Assembly: GCF_006738645.1 (NCBI RefSeq)
Contig: NZ_AP019700.1
Location: 1,128,001-1,192,000, forward strand
DNA from: Stella humosa
GTDB lineage: Bacteria; Pseudomonadota; Alphaproteobacteria; ATCC43930; Allostellaceae
Length of the DNA stretch: 64,000 bases
Direction: 5' to 3'
In this document: positions 16,856 through 24,370 of the stretch, piece after piece
How positions within the stretch are numbered: the first letter of the stretch is position 1
Layout of the letters: each line of letters starts with the position of its first letter
Notes under the pieces: model-generated
Database searches by the model: none
Seen by the model: only the letters and a program-made list of their open reading frames with translations
Told to the model about the DNA's origin: nothing
Program-made: the position numbers and the translations under genes

Positions 16856-17684
16856 GCCGGGGTGGGGTAGGCCGGTTGGGCGGGACCGCGTGGCCCATCC
16901 GACCCTCGATATCGGCCGCGGCCGCCCGCAGGACCGGCAGCAACTCTGCTTCTGCCCGATCCGGCGGGAAGCGGACACTGCGGACGCTGAGATTGAGCGC
17001 GGCTGTCGGCCGGCCCCCGGCGTCGCGGATCGGCACCGACAGGCCGGCGACGCCGTCCTCGGCCGCCGAATCGAGGAAGGACCAGCCGGCCCGCCGCACG
17101 CTCTCGATGCCGGCCAGCAGGCGTTCGGGGTCGGTCTCCGTCCGCTCGGTCAGGCGGGCCAGGTGGCTGCGGCGAAGCTGGAATTCCACCTGCCATGGCG
17201 GCAGTCCCGCCAGCAGCACCCAGCCCATCGAACTGGCATGGGCCGGCAGCCGGAAGCCGGCCTGGATGCCAAGGCGGATCGGCCGTGGCGGGTCGTGCCG
17301 CAGCAGATAGACCACGTCCGGCCCTTCCAGCAGCCCGACCGACACGGCGCATTCCAGCCGTTCGCACAAGGCGCGCGCCACCGGGTCGGCCGCGACTGGC
17401 AGGGGGCCGCCGGCCAGCAGCCCGCCCGCGATCTCCAGCACCCGCGGGGTCAGCGCGAAGCGGCGGCCGTCCTGCCGGGCATAGCCCAGGGCCGCCAGGG
17501 TCAGCAGGATCCGCCGGGCGCCCGCCCGGGTGATGCCGGTCGCCTGCGCCGTCTCGGCGATGGTGGCGCCGGCCGGCCGGGTGCCCAGCGCCCGCATCAC
17601 CGCCAGGCCGCGCACCAGCGCCTGCACCGCCTCGCGGTCGGCGGTATCGGGCGGGGCAGGGGGCGGGTTCGACATCGGCGCCAT
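16839..17684 (-). CDS. IclR-family transcriptional regulator
   Basis: A 281-residue regulator. The N-terminal winged helix-turn-helix (QALVRGLAVMRALG, then TIAETAQATGITRAGARRILLTLAALGY) spans about residues 17-75, and the IclR effector domain fills the rest (GLSVPIRDAGGRPTAALNLSV near the end). It is divergent from the BKACE-SDR genes and probably controls them. The 144-bp gap holds a 10-bp palindrome (GTGCCGGCAC, 17724-17733), too short and GC-rich to call an operator. Two ATGs (17684 and 17675) are both possible. The proline-rich tail PNRPTPPRPTPPA comes from the tandem repeat at 16846-16875. Confidence 0.88.
   Translation of the reverse strand: MAPMSNPPPAPPDTADREAVQALVRGLAVMRALGTRPAGATIAETAQATGITRAGARRILLTLAALGYARQDGRRFALTPRVLEIAGGLLAGGPLPVAADPVARALCERLECAVSVGLLEGPDVVYLLRHDPPRPIRLGIQAGFRLPAHASSMGWVLLAGLPPWQVEFQLRRSHLARLTERTETDPERLLAGIESVRRAGWSFLDSAAEDGVAGLSVPIRDAGGRPTAALNLSVRSVRFPPDRAEAELLPVLRAAAADIEGRMGHAVPPNRPTPPRPTPPA
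16846..16875. repeat. 15-bp perfect tandem duplication at convergent gene ends
   Basis: GGTGGGGTAGGCCGG occurs twice head to tail (16846-16860 and 16861-16875). The first copy contains the methyltransferase stop (TAG 16853-16855). On the other strand both copies are read as the PTPPR/PTPPA tail of the IclR protein. The in-frame length of 15 bp leaves the IclR frame intact. Confidence 0.9.
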
Positions 17685-17828
17685 TCGACCCCGGACCGGC
17701 GGGTGCTGCAAGCGCGCCGCGCAGTGCCGGCACGCCGACGGGGCTTCCCGTGGCTGCCGCCGCCGCTTAGGCTCCGGCTTCGAGCCCGCGCTCGGCCACC
17801 CTGCCAGAAGCCTTCGAGGAAGCCCCCA

Positions 17829-18710
17829 ATGGATAGAAAGGTCATCGTCACCTGCGCCGTCACCGGCGGGGGCGACACGGTCGGCAAGCATCCGGCGATC
17901 CCGGTGACGCCCGAGCAGATCGCGACGGCCTGCGTCGAGGCGGCCAAGGCGGGCGCCACCATCTGCCACATCCATGTCCGCAACCCGGAAACGGGCAAGC
18001 CCAGCATGGACCCGGCCCTCTATCGCGAGGTGGTGGCCCGCATCCGCGACAGCGGCACCGACCTCGTCATCAACCTGACGACGGGGGCCGGCGGCCGCTT
18101 CATCCCGGGCGACGTGGTGCCGTCGGAGCCGGCCAAGGGGACCAACCTGTCGACCCCGGCCGAGCGCGTGCAGCATGTCGAGGAGCTGCGGCCGGAAATC
18201 TGCAGCCTCGACATGGGGACGATGAATTTCGGCCCGCATGTCTTCATGAACACGCCGGCCCATTTGGCCACCATGGCCAAGGCGATCCAGGCGGCGGGCG
18301 TGAAGCCGGAGCTGGAGGTGTTCGACAGCGGCCATGTGCGGCTGGCCAACCATTTCGTCGAGAGCGGCATCATCGAGGGCACGCCCCTCTACCAGCTCTG
18401 CCTCGGCATCTCCTGGGGGCAGCCGGCGACGCCGGCCGCCATGGCCTACATGCGCGACCTGCTGCCGCCGGGGGCGGAGTGGGCGGGCTTCGGCATCTCG
18501 CGCATGCAGTTCCCGATGGTGGCCCAGGCGGTCCTGCTGGGCGGCCATGTCCGTGTCGGGCTGGAGGACAACATCTATCTCGAGCGGGGCGTCTACGGCA
18601 GCAATGCCCAGCTCGTCGAGAAGGCGATCAAGATCATCAACCTGATGGGCCATGAGACGGCGACGCCGCAGGAAGCCCGCCAGATGCTGAAGCTGAGGAA
18701 CCACGCATGA
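17829..18710 (+). CDS. BKACE family beta-keto acid cleavage enzyme (DUF849)
   Basis: A 293-residue zinc-dependent enzyme that condenses a beta-keto acid with acetyl-CoA and yields acetoacetate plus a new CoA ester. The first metal motif ICHIHVRNP supplies His47 and His49. The phosphate/CoA-region segment LTTGAGGRFIPGD and the C-terminal VRVGLEDNIYLERGVYGSNAQLVEKA carry the family's conserved Glu. Kce of lysine fermentation and carnitine-pathway dehydrocarnitine cleavage enzymes are relatives, so substrate assignment needs specificity residues I cannot place reliably. GAGGAAG precedes the start. The stop overlaps the SDR start (ATGA), which suggests the SDR makes the beta-keto acid that this enzyme cleaves. 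Confidence 0.88.
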   Translation: MDRKVIVTCAVTGGGDTVGKHPAIPVTPEQIATACVEAAKAGATICHIHVRNPETGKPSMDPALYREVVARIRDSGTDLVINLTTGAGGRFIPGDVVPSEPAKGTNLSTPAERVQHVEELRPEICSLDMGTMNFGPHVFMNTPAHLATMAKAIQAAGVKPELEVFDSGHVRLANHFVESGIIEGTPLYQLCLGISWGQPATPAAMAYMRDLLPPGAEWAGFGISRMQFPMVAQAVLLGGHVRVGLEDNIYLERGVYGSNAQLVEKAIKIINLMGHETATPQEARQMLKLRNHA

Positions 18711-19468
18711 TCGCGGCCGATCTTTCCGGGCGCACGGCGCTCATCACCGGCGGCGCGTCCGGCATCGGCCTGGCGGCGGCCACGCTGTTCGCCCGCATGG
18801 GTGCGCGCGTCGCCATCAACCACCTGCCGGACGACCCGCGCGGCGCCGACTCCGTCGCCCGCCTGAAGGCGGATGGGCTGGACGTCGTCGGCGCGCCCGG
18901 CAACGTCGCCGACCCGCAGGCGATCCAGGCGATGGTGGCGGCCGCCGTCGACCGCCTGGGCCGGCTCGACTACCTGCTGAACAATGCCGGCACGCCCGCC
19001 ACCTCGACGCCGATCGCCTTCGACGATTTCGACGCCCAGACCGACGAGTTCTGGACGACGATCCTGACGGTCAACCTGCTGGGCCCGTTCCGCTGCACCA
19101 AGGCGGCGGCACCGGCGCTGCGGGCGTCCAAGGGGGCGGTCGTCAGCACGGCCTCGATCGCCGGCATCGCGGCATCCGGCTCCAGCCTGCCCTATGCGGC
19201 GGGCAAGGCCGCACTCATCAACATGACCCGGTCGCTGGCCAAGGCGCTGGCGCCCGACGTGCGGGTGAACGCGGTGGCGCCCGGCTTCGTCGACTCGCCC
19301 TGGACCAAGGCGTGGCCGGACGACCGCAAGGCCGAGACCATCGCCAAGACGCCGATGAATCGCGCCTGCGTGCCGGACGACATCGCCGAAGCGATGCTGT
19401 TCCTGTGCGGCGGCGGGGCCATGGTGACCGGCCATACGCTGGTCGTCGATGGCGGCCTGACCGTCTGA
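18707..19468 (+). CDS. Short-chain dehydrogenase/reductase
   Basis: A 253-residue NAD(P)-dependent oxidoreductase. The cofactor motif TGGASGIG is at residues 14-21, NNAG near residue 92, and the catalytic triad is Ser150, Tyr163 and Lys167 (YAAGK). The C-terminal VTGHTLVVDGGLTV is typical of the family. Translation is coupled to the BKACE gene. A likely role is oxidation of a beta-hydroxy acid to the beta-keto substrate of BKACE, parallel to the carnitine-type pathway; this is inference from the pair. Confidence 0.9.
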   Translation: MIAADLSGRTALITGGASGIGLAAATLFARMGARVAINHLPDDPRGADSVARLKADGLDVVGAPGNVADPQAIQAMVAAAVDRLGRLDYLLNNAGTPATSTPIAFDDFDAQTDEFWTTILTVNLLGPFRCTKAAAPALRASKGAVVSTASIAGIAASGSSLPYAAGKAALINMTRSLAKALAPDVRVNAVAPGFVDSPWTKAWPDDRKAETIAKTPMNRACVPDDIAEAMLFLCGGGAMVTGHTLVVDGGLTV

Positions 19469-19504
19469 CGCGGCGGAAAGGTCGCGCCGCCGGACGTTGC
19501 ACCC

Positions 19505-19536
19505 TTCGCCGTTCCGTCGTAAGGCGGAGCGGCGAA
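19505..19536 (+). terminator. Candidate terminator hairpin after BKACE-SDR
   Basis: TTCGCCGTTCCG (19505-19516) pairs with CGGAGCGGCGAA (19525-19536), giving 12 bp with one G-T wobble and an 8-nt loop. It lies 37 bp after the SDR stop and 28 bp before the next start. Only AAACCG follows, so it is not a textbook intrinsic terminator. Confidence 0.45.
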
Positions 19537-19564
19537 ACCGTCCGGAGGGCATGGCTGGAGCGCT

Positions 19565-20284
19565 ATGAGCTTGAGTTTTCGAGAGGATAGGCGCCGCCGC
19601 CGGGGGCGGGCACGGGTCTGGGGCACGCTGCTCGCGATCGGCGCGGTGTCGGCGCTGCTGGCGTTCACCTTCTATCTGGGCGGCGAGTTTGCCGCGGGCC
19701 AGATCAACGCGCTCGACAGCCGCATCGCCGAACTGACCGAGACGAACGACCGCCTGCTGCGCACCAAGGGCGAGGCCGAGGCCGGCGTCGGGCAGCTCCG
19801 CACCGCCTACCAGCAGCTCGAGCAGCGCTATGCCCGCGAGGTGCCGAAGGGCCCGGCGCAGGAGATCCAGCGCCAGGTGCAGATCAAGCTGGAGGAGGGC
19901 ATCGCCCCCCAGCGCATCACCGCGGTGGTCGCCATGCTCGAGGCCAAGCGATCCTGCGAGCCGCCCGAGAACAAGCGCTTCTACGTCAAGGTGCCGCTCT
20001 ATCGCGGCGGTGGTACCGAGGCCGGGTTCGGCGGCGGGCTGCTGCGCGTCAGCGGCCAAGGCGAGGCCGCGCTCAATCCGCGCAACAACCAGCCGCAATC
20101 CTTCTTCGAGGGCGACAAGCCGGTGCAGGTCGTGCTGATCGCCGGCGACAGCGAGCGCCAGGTGCAGGGCTCGCTGCCGCTCGACCAGACGATCATCGGC
20201 GCCGGCGCCGAATGGCGGGTGCGCATGGCGCGCGGTGCCCGCGGCTTCATCAATGTGACGGTGGATCGATGCAAGTTTCCCTGA
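19565..20284 (+). CDS. Membrane-anchored coiled-coil protein of unknown function
   Basis: A 239-residue protein of unknown family. A basic N-terminal stretch (DRRRRRGRARV) precedes one membrane helix (WGTLLAIGAVSALLAFTFYLGG, about 19-40). A coiled-coil region follows (about 48-90, INALDSRIAELTETNDRLL) and then a likely beta-rich periplasmic domain (about 125-239). The topology is N-in with a large periplasmic part. The 3' end overlaps the histidine phosphatase start by 16 bp, so both are probably translated together. No catalytic motif is visible. Confidence 0.7.
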   Translation: MSLSFREDRRRRRGRARVWGTLLAIGAVSALLAFTFYLGGEFAAGQINALDSRIAELTETNDRLLRTKGEAEAGVGQLRTAYQQLEQRYAREVPKGPAQEIQRQVQIKLEEGIAPQRITAVVAMLEAKRSCEPPENKRFYVKVPLYRGGGTEAGFGGGLLRVSGQGEAALNPRNNQPQSFFEGDKPVQVVLIAGDSERQVQGSLPLDQTIIGAGAEWRVRMARGARGFINVTVDRCKFP

Positions 20285-20964
20285 CCGCCGGTTCCCTGGC
20301 AGCTGGCTCCCTCGCTGGCGACCCGGCGGCGGCCCCCCTGCTGACCCGCATCGAGACCCGGCCGGGCGCCGTGGTCTGGCTGGTCCGCCATGGCGAGACG
20401 GAATGGAACGCCCAGCGCCGGCTGCAAGGCCAGCATGATTCGCCGCTGACGCCGCGCGGCCAGCGCCAGGCGCTGGCGATCGCCGACCTGCTGGCCCGCA
20501 CGCTGGGCAAGCGGCCGCCGGTGCGGCTGGTGTCGAGCCCGCTCGGCCGGACGCGCGCCACCATGGCGCCGATCGCGGCCGCCCTCGACCTGCCGGTGGA
20601 CTACGACCCGCGCTTGATGGAGATCGGCCTGGGCGCCTGGGAGGGGATGACCTGGGACGAGATCGAGGCGGCCTTCCCGGGCGCGCTCGACGGCGCCACC
20701 AGCCACGAACGCTTCTTCCGGCCGCCCGGCGGCGAGACCCATGCGGCCATGATGGCGCGGCTCGGCGGCTGGCTGGCGGAGGTCGACGGCCCGACCATCG
20801 CCGTCTCGCACGGCTTTTCCGGCCGGGTGCTGCGCGGCCTCTACGGCGGCCTCGATCCGCTGGCCGCGCTTGACCAGCCGCAGCCGCAGGACGGGCTGTT
20901 CTGCCTGCGGGACGGCGACATGGAGTTCCTCCAGGCGATGCTCGAGGACGATCTGGGCAACTAG
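20269..20964 (+). CDS. Histidine phosphatase family protein (phosphoglycerate mutase-like)
   Basis: A 231-residue enzyme of the branch 1 histidine phosphatase family. VWLVRHGETEWN carries the catalytic RHG. SSPLGRTRATM and the acid/base region LMEIGLGAWEGMTWDEIEAAFPG follow, and IAVSHGFSGRVLRG carries the second His. Such proteins dephosphorylate sugar phosphates or similar small molecules. The in-frame ATG 20269 was chosen because longer versions only translate the neighbour's frame. About 30 residues before the core are low in complexity (GSLAAGSLAG). Confidence 0.87.
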   Translation: MQVSLTAGSLAAGSLAGDPAAAPLLTRIETRPGAVVWLVRHGETEWNAQRRLQGQHDSPLTPRGQRQALAIADLLARTLGKRPPVRLVSSPLGRTRATMAPIAAALDLPVDYDPRLMEIGLGAWEGMTWDEIEAAFPGALDGATSHERFFRPPGGETHAAMMARLGGWLAEVDGPTIAVSHGFSGRVLRGLYGGLDPLAALDQPQPQDGLFCLRDGDMEFLQAMLEDDLGN

Positions 20965-21018
20965 GCCTATTGCCAAGAACCCGGCCGGCCTGCATCAGTG
21001 TCGGCTAGGCTTGCAGCG

Positions 21019-23484
21019 ATGGGCGATACAGCGATGGGCCACCAGGTCGGGAGGGAAGGGCTGACGTCTTCCCTTCGGCAGGCGCGCCCGCTGAATGTTC
21101 CGACCAGAGGCCTGCTGCGGCTGTCGAGCGTCTTACCGATTGCGGCGATCCTGGTCCCGCTGTCCATTCTGGCCCTGGTGGGATGGCTGAACTGGCGGGC
21201 CGTCTGGCAGGATGCGGAATCCGAGGTCCGGCGAGCGGCACTCTCGGCCGCGGAATATGGCCAGCGGACGCTGGAGAGTTACAGTCTGGTGGCCGGACGG
21301 GTGAACGACCGCTTGCGCGGACTGTCCGATACCCAGATCCGTGACAATGAAGCCATTCTGCATGAAGACCTGAAGCGCATCGGATCCGAGCTCTCGCAAG
21401 CCGAGCTCGTCTATGTCATCGACCACAATGGCTATCCACTGCTGGCGAGCACCGTGAACCGGGTGCCGTCCAGCGCATCCTTGGCCGACCGAGATTATTT
21501 CCAAGCCTTGAGCGGCCCCAGGCCGCCACCCGTCCACGTCAGCCGGACTTTCGTCGGCCGCTTCGATGGGCGGCTGCTGTTTTCCGTCAGCCGGGCGCGC
21601 CGGGACACCGGCAATCCCCCCACAGCCGATGGGTTCGACGGCGTGGTCGCGGTCTCGGTCAACCCCAATGTCCTGGCCGAGGGCATGCGGCGACTGCTGC
21701 CGCTGCCGACCGACCAGATGGCGCTGGTGCGCACCGATGGTTACGCGATCAGTACGACGAGTGCAGTCGCCGATTCCACCCCCCTGCCCAGGGTCGATCT
21801 CGCCAGTCCGTTCCATGTGCTGGCAGGTGAGGGTGCCAAGAGCGCCGTCTATCCGTCCAGTACGGCTACGTCCGGGAACGGCGGCCTGGCGGCCATGCGG
21901 TCGATAGAGGGCTTCCCGGTCTACGCCGTCATCACCCGTGCGCAGGCCGAGATCGTATCGCACTGGTGGCAGGTCATGCTGCCGCACATGGCCTTCGGGC
22001 TGCCGGCGACGCTTGGCCTGTTCGTGCTGGGTCTCTGGGTGGGGCGCGACCAGCGGCGTCTTTCCGGCATGAACCGCGACCTTCAGCGCGACAATGACCT
22101 CAGCACCGACCGTCTCGACCGGGTGAAGCGCTTCGGGCTGATCGGCACCTTCGAATACGACATCGTGACCGGGATGAATCGGCGATCGGCCGAATACATG
22201 TCGGTGCAGGGACTGCCGGCGGTCCCGACCGGCGAAAGCCATGACGACTGGGCAAGGCGGCTGCACCCCGACGACCGCCAGCGCGCGGAAGGCGAGGTGC
22301 TGCGCGCGCTGTCGGACGAGAGCGGCGATACCGACTACGCCCAGACCTACCGTATCGTCACGCCGTCGGGCCAGGTGCGCTGGATCGCCGCGCGCGGCGA
22401 GATCACCCGCGACGCCAACGGTCGCGCCGTGCGGATGCGCGGGGCCCATGTCGATGTCACCCCCCTGCGGAACACCGAGCTGGCCCTGGCCGAAAGCGAT
22501 GCGCGGCTCCGGCTGGCGCAGGAGTCGCTGGGCATCGGTGCCTGGGAGTGGGTGCCGGCGACCAGGAGACTGACCTGTTCGCGCAAGTTCAGGGAGCTCT
22601 GGAACTTGGAGCCTGGCGACGAGACGCCGACGCTGGTCGACGTGCTTTCGCGGATTCATCCCGATGACCGCCGGGGCTTGCGATCCCTTCTCCGGGACGT
22701 TCGTCGCACCGGCGGCTTCCGGGCCGAGTTCCGCCTCCTGCGCACCGGCGCCGAGGGCAAGTCGGAGCCGCTCTGGATCGCCGTACGGGCCAGGCAGATC
22801 AAGGCGCCGCAGATGGCGGAGGAACGGCTGATGGGCCTCGCCTACGACATCAGCGATCGCAAGCGGGCCGAAGAGCTGACGAGCATGATGGCGCACGAAG
22901 TGGAGCACCGCGCCAAGAACGCCCTGGCAGTGGTTTCCAGTCTCTTGCGCATGACGAAGGCGGACACCCCGGGCGAACTCGTGCGGATCCTGGACGGCCG
23001 GGTGCGGGCCCTCGGCCAGACGATGGGCCTGCTCGGCCGGGGGCGCTGGCAGGGGGCCGAACTGCGGGAGATCGTCGAAAGCGAGCTCGAGCCGTTCCGC
23101 CGCGGCGGGAGCGGCGAGGACCTCGGCATCAAGGTCGAGGGGCCGCCCGTGACCGTGGGCGTGGACGCGGCCCAGCCCATCTCGATGGCGCTGCACGAAC
23201 TGGTGACGAACGCCGCGAAGTACGGCGCCCTGTCGGTCGGATCCGGCCAGTTGTCCGTGACGTGGCGGATCGAGGGCGAGCGCATTCACCTGCACTGGGC
23301 AGAGCGCGGCGGGCCCAGGCTGGACGGCACGCCGCCCAAGAAGGGGTTCGGCTCGCGCCTCATCACCATGCTTTTCGAGGGCCAGATCGGCGGCACCGTC
23401 GACAAGCGCTGGGAGCCCGAAGGGTTGGTCTGCGAGATGTCGTTCCCGGCGCGCGCCGCCACCGCCGGCAGGCGGGCCGGCTGA
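21019..23484 (+). CDS. HWE-type sensor histidine kinase with periplasmic sensor and two PAS domains
   Basis: A protein of about 821 residues. Two membrane helices (VLPIAAILVPLSILALVGWL near residue 38, FGLPATLGLFVLGLWVG near residue 323) flank a CACHE-like periplasmic sensor of about 260 residues. Two PAS/PAC units follow in the cytoplasm (RLHPDDRQRAEGEV and RIHPDDRRGLRSLL mark them). The kinase core has the H-box EVEHRAKNALAVVSSLLRM, the N-box ALHELVTNAAKYGALS, and the W-x-E (HWAERGGP) that defines HWE kinases. No response regulator is nearby. The start is uncertain: GTG 20998, ATG 21019 and ATG 21034 are in frame, the two ATGs within an 11-bp direct repeat (CAGCGATGGGC at 21014 and 21029). 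Confidence 0.88.
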   Translation: MGDTAMGHQVGREGLTSSLRQARPLNVPTRGLLRLSSVLPIAAILVPLSILALVGWLNWRAVWQDAESEVRRAALSAAEYGQRTLESYSLVAGRVNDRLRGLSDTQIRDNEAILHEDLKRIGSELSQAELVYVIDHNGYPLLASTVNRVPSSASLADRDYFQALSGPRPPPVHVSRTFVGRFDGRLLFSVSRARRDTGNPPTADGFDGVVAVSVNPNVLAEGMRRLLPLPTDQMALVRTDGYAISTTSAVADSTPLPRVDLASPFHVLAGEGAKSAVYPSSTATSGNGGLAAMRSIEGFPVYAVITRAQAEIVSHWWQVMLPHMAFGLPATLGLFVLGLWVGRDQRRLSGMNRDLQRDNDLSTDRLDRVKRFGLIGTFEYDIVTGMNRRSAEYMSVQGLPAVPTGESHDDWARRLHPDDRQRAEGEVLRALSDESGDTDYAQTYRIVTPSGQVRWIAARGEITRDANGRAVRMRGAHVDVTPLRNTELALAESDARLRLAQESLGIGAWEWVPATRRLTCSRKFRELWNLEPGDETPTLVDVLSRIHPDDRRGLRSLLRDVRRTGGFRAEFRLLRTGAEGKSEPLWIAVRARQIKAPQMAEERLMGLAYDISDRKRAEELTSMMAHEVEHRAKNALAVVSSLLRMTKADTPGELVRILDGRVRALGQTMGLLGRGRWQGAELREIVESELEPFRRGGSGEDLGIKVEGPPVTVGVDAAQPISMALHELVTNAAKYGALSVGSGQLSVTWRIEGERIHLHWAERGGPRLDGTPPKKGFGSRLITMLFEGQIGGTVDKRWEPEGLVCEMSFPARAATAGRRAG

Positions 23485-23514
23485 TCGACGCTGGCCGGTG
23501 GATCGGCCTTCTTC

Positions 23515-24264
23515 TTACGCGTCGAACAGTTCCGCCGGCCCGCCCAGGATGCCGGTGACGGCCCGGGCGCCCGCCAGTATGGCCGCGCGCGCCCGCGCCA
23601 TCAGGTCCGCGTCGGCGAAGCGGGTGGCCGTGCCGGCGACGCAGAGCGCGCCCAGCAGCCGGCCTTCGCGGTCGAAGAGGGGGGCCGCCACGGCCGCCAG
23701 TTCCGGGTCGCGCTCGCCGATCGAGGTCACCACCAGCGCCCGGCCGCGATCCGCACCCGGCCCGGCCTCGTAGCGTAGCAGCACCCGGCCGGCCGCACCC
23801 CGGTCGGTCGGCAGCAAGGCCCCCGGAACGATGTGGTCGCGCACGTTCTGGCGGCTGTCGATGCGCATCAGGCAGAGGCGCCGATCGCGCTCGCGGACAT
23901 AGAGCGAGGCACTCTCGCCGGTCTCGGCGACCAGCGCGCGCAAGGCCGGCTCCACCACCCCGCGCAGGTCGAGCGAGCGCTCGTAGAGCGACCCCAGCCG
24001 GAACAGCGTCGGCCCCAGCCCGTAGCTGCCATCGGCCCGGCGCAGCACGAAGCGCTGCTTCTCGAGCGAGGCCAGCAGGCGCAGCAGCGTGCTTTTGTAG
24101 AGGCCGGTGCGCCGCGACAGCTCGCCCAGCGTCAGGCCGCGGTCGCCCTCCCGGAACGCCAGCAGCGCCTGCAGCGCGCGGTCGACGGCAGCAGCCCCGT
24201 CCGCTTCGCGGCGGCGTGCCTTCGGCTCGGCCGCCGCGTCCGCTTGCTTGACAGGATTCGGCAT
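23515..24264 (-). CDS. IclR-family regulator of the CoA-transferase/TTT operon
   Basis: A 249-residue IclR regulator. The winged helix-turn-helix is at about 25-85 (AVDRALQALLAF, then LTLGELSRRTGLYKSTLLRLLASLEK). The effector domain ends in APLFDREGRLLGALCVAGTATRF. It is divergent from the CoA-transferase gene, and a perfect 9+3+9 palindrome lies 30 bp before its start and 57 bp before the other, so it very likely controls both. It is convergent with the kinase gene (30-bp gap). Confidence 0.9.
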   Translation of the reverse strand: MPNPVKQADAAAEPKARRREADGAAAVDRALQALLAFREGDRGLTLGELSRRTGLYKSTLLRLLASLEKQRFVLRRADGSYGLGPTLFRLGSLYERSLDLRGVVEPALRALVAETGESASLYVRERDRRLCLMRIDSRQNVRDHIVPGALLPTDRGAAGRVLLRYEAGPGADRGRALVVTSIGERDPELAAVAAPLFDREGRLLGALCVAGTATRFADADLMARARAAILAGARAVTGILGGPAELFDA

Positions 24265-24293
24265 CTTCCCACAGACTGGCTGTATCAGAACTG

Positions 24294-24314
24294 GTGTTCT
24301 GCCTAGCAGAACAC
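24294..24314. promoter_or_regulatory. Palindromic operator, probable IclR-family binding site
   Basis: GTGTTCTGC (24294-24302) and GCAGAACAC (24306-24314) are exact reverse complements with a 3-bp spacer CTA. The site lies in the 106-bp gap between the divergent IclR gene and the CoA-transferase operon. A 21-bp perfect dyad is not expected by chance in such a short gap, and the AT-richer core stands out from the GC-rich surroundings. Assignment to this IclR protein follows from position. Confidence 0.75.
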
Positions 24315-24370
24315 TGCAATCCGATCAAGCTGGCGCCCTTCGAGCAGCCGGCGGGGGAGAGAGACGAGAG

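Noticed and set aside
17724-17733. Palindrome GTGCCGGCAC between IclR and BKACE genes
   Set aside because: Only 10 bp and made of G/C-rich bases; expected often in DNA of this composition.
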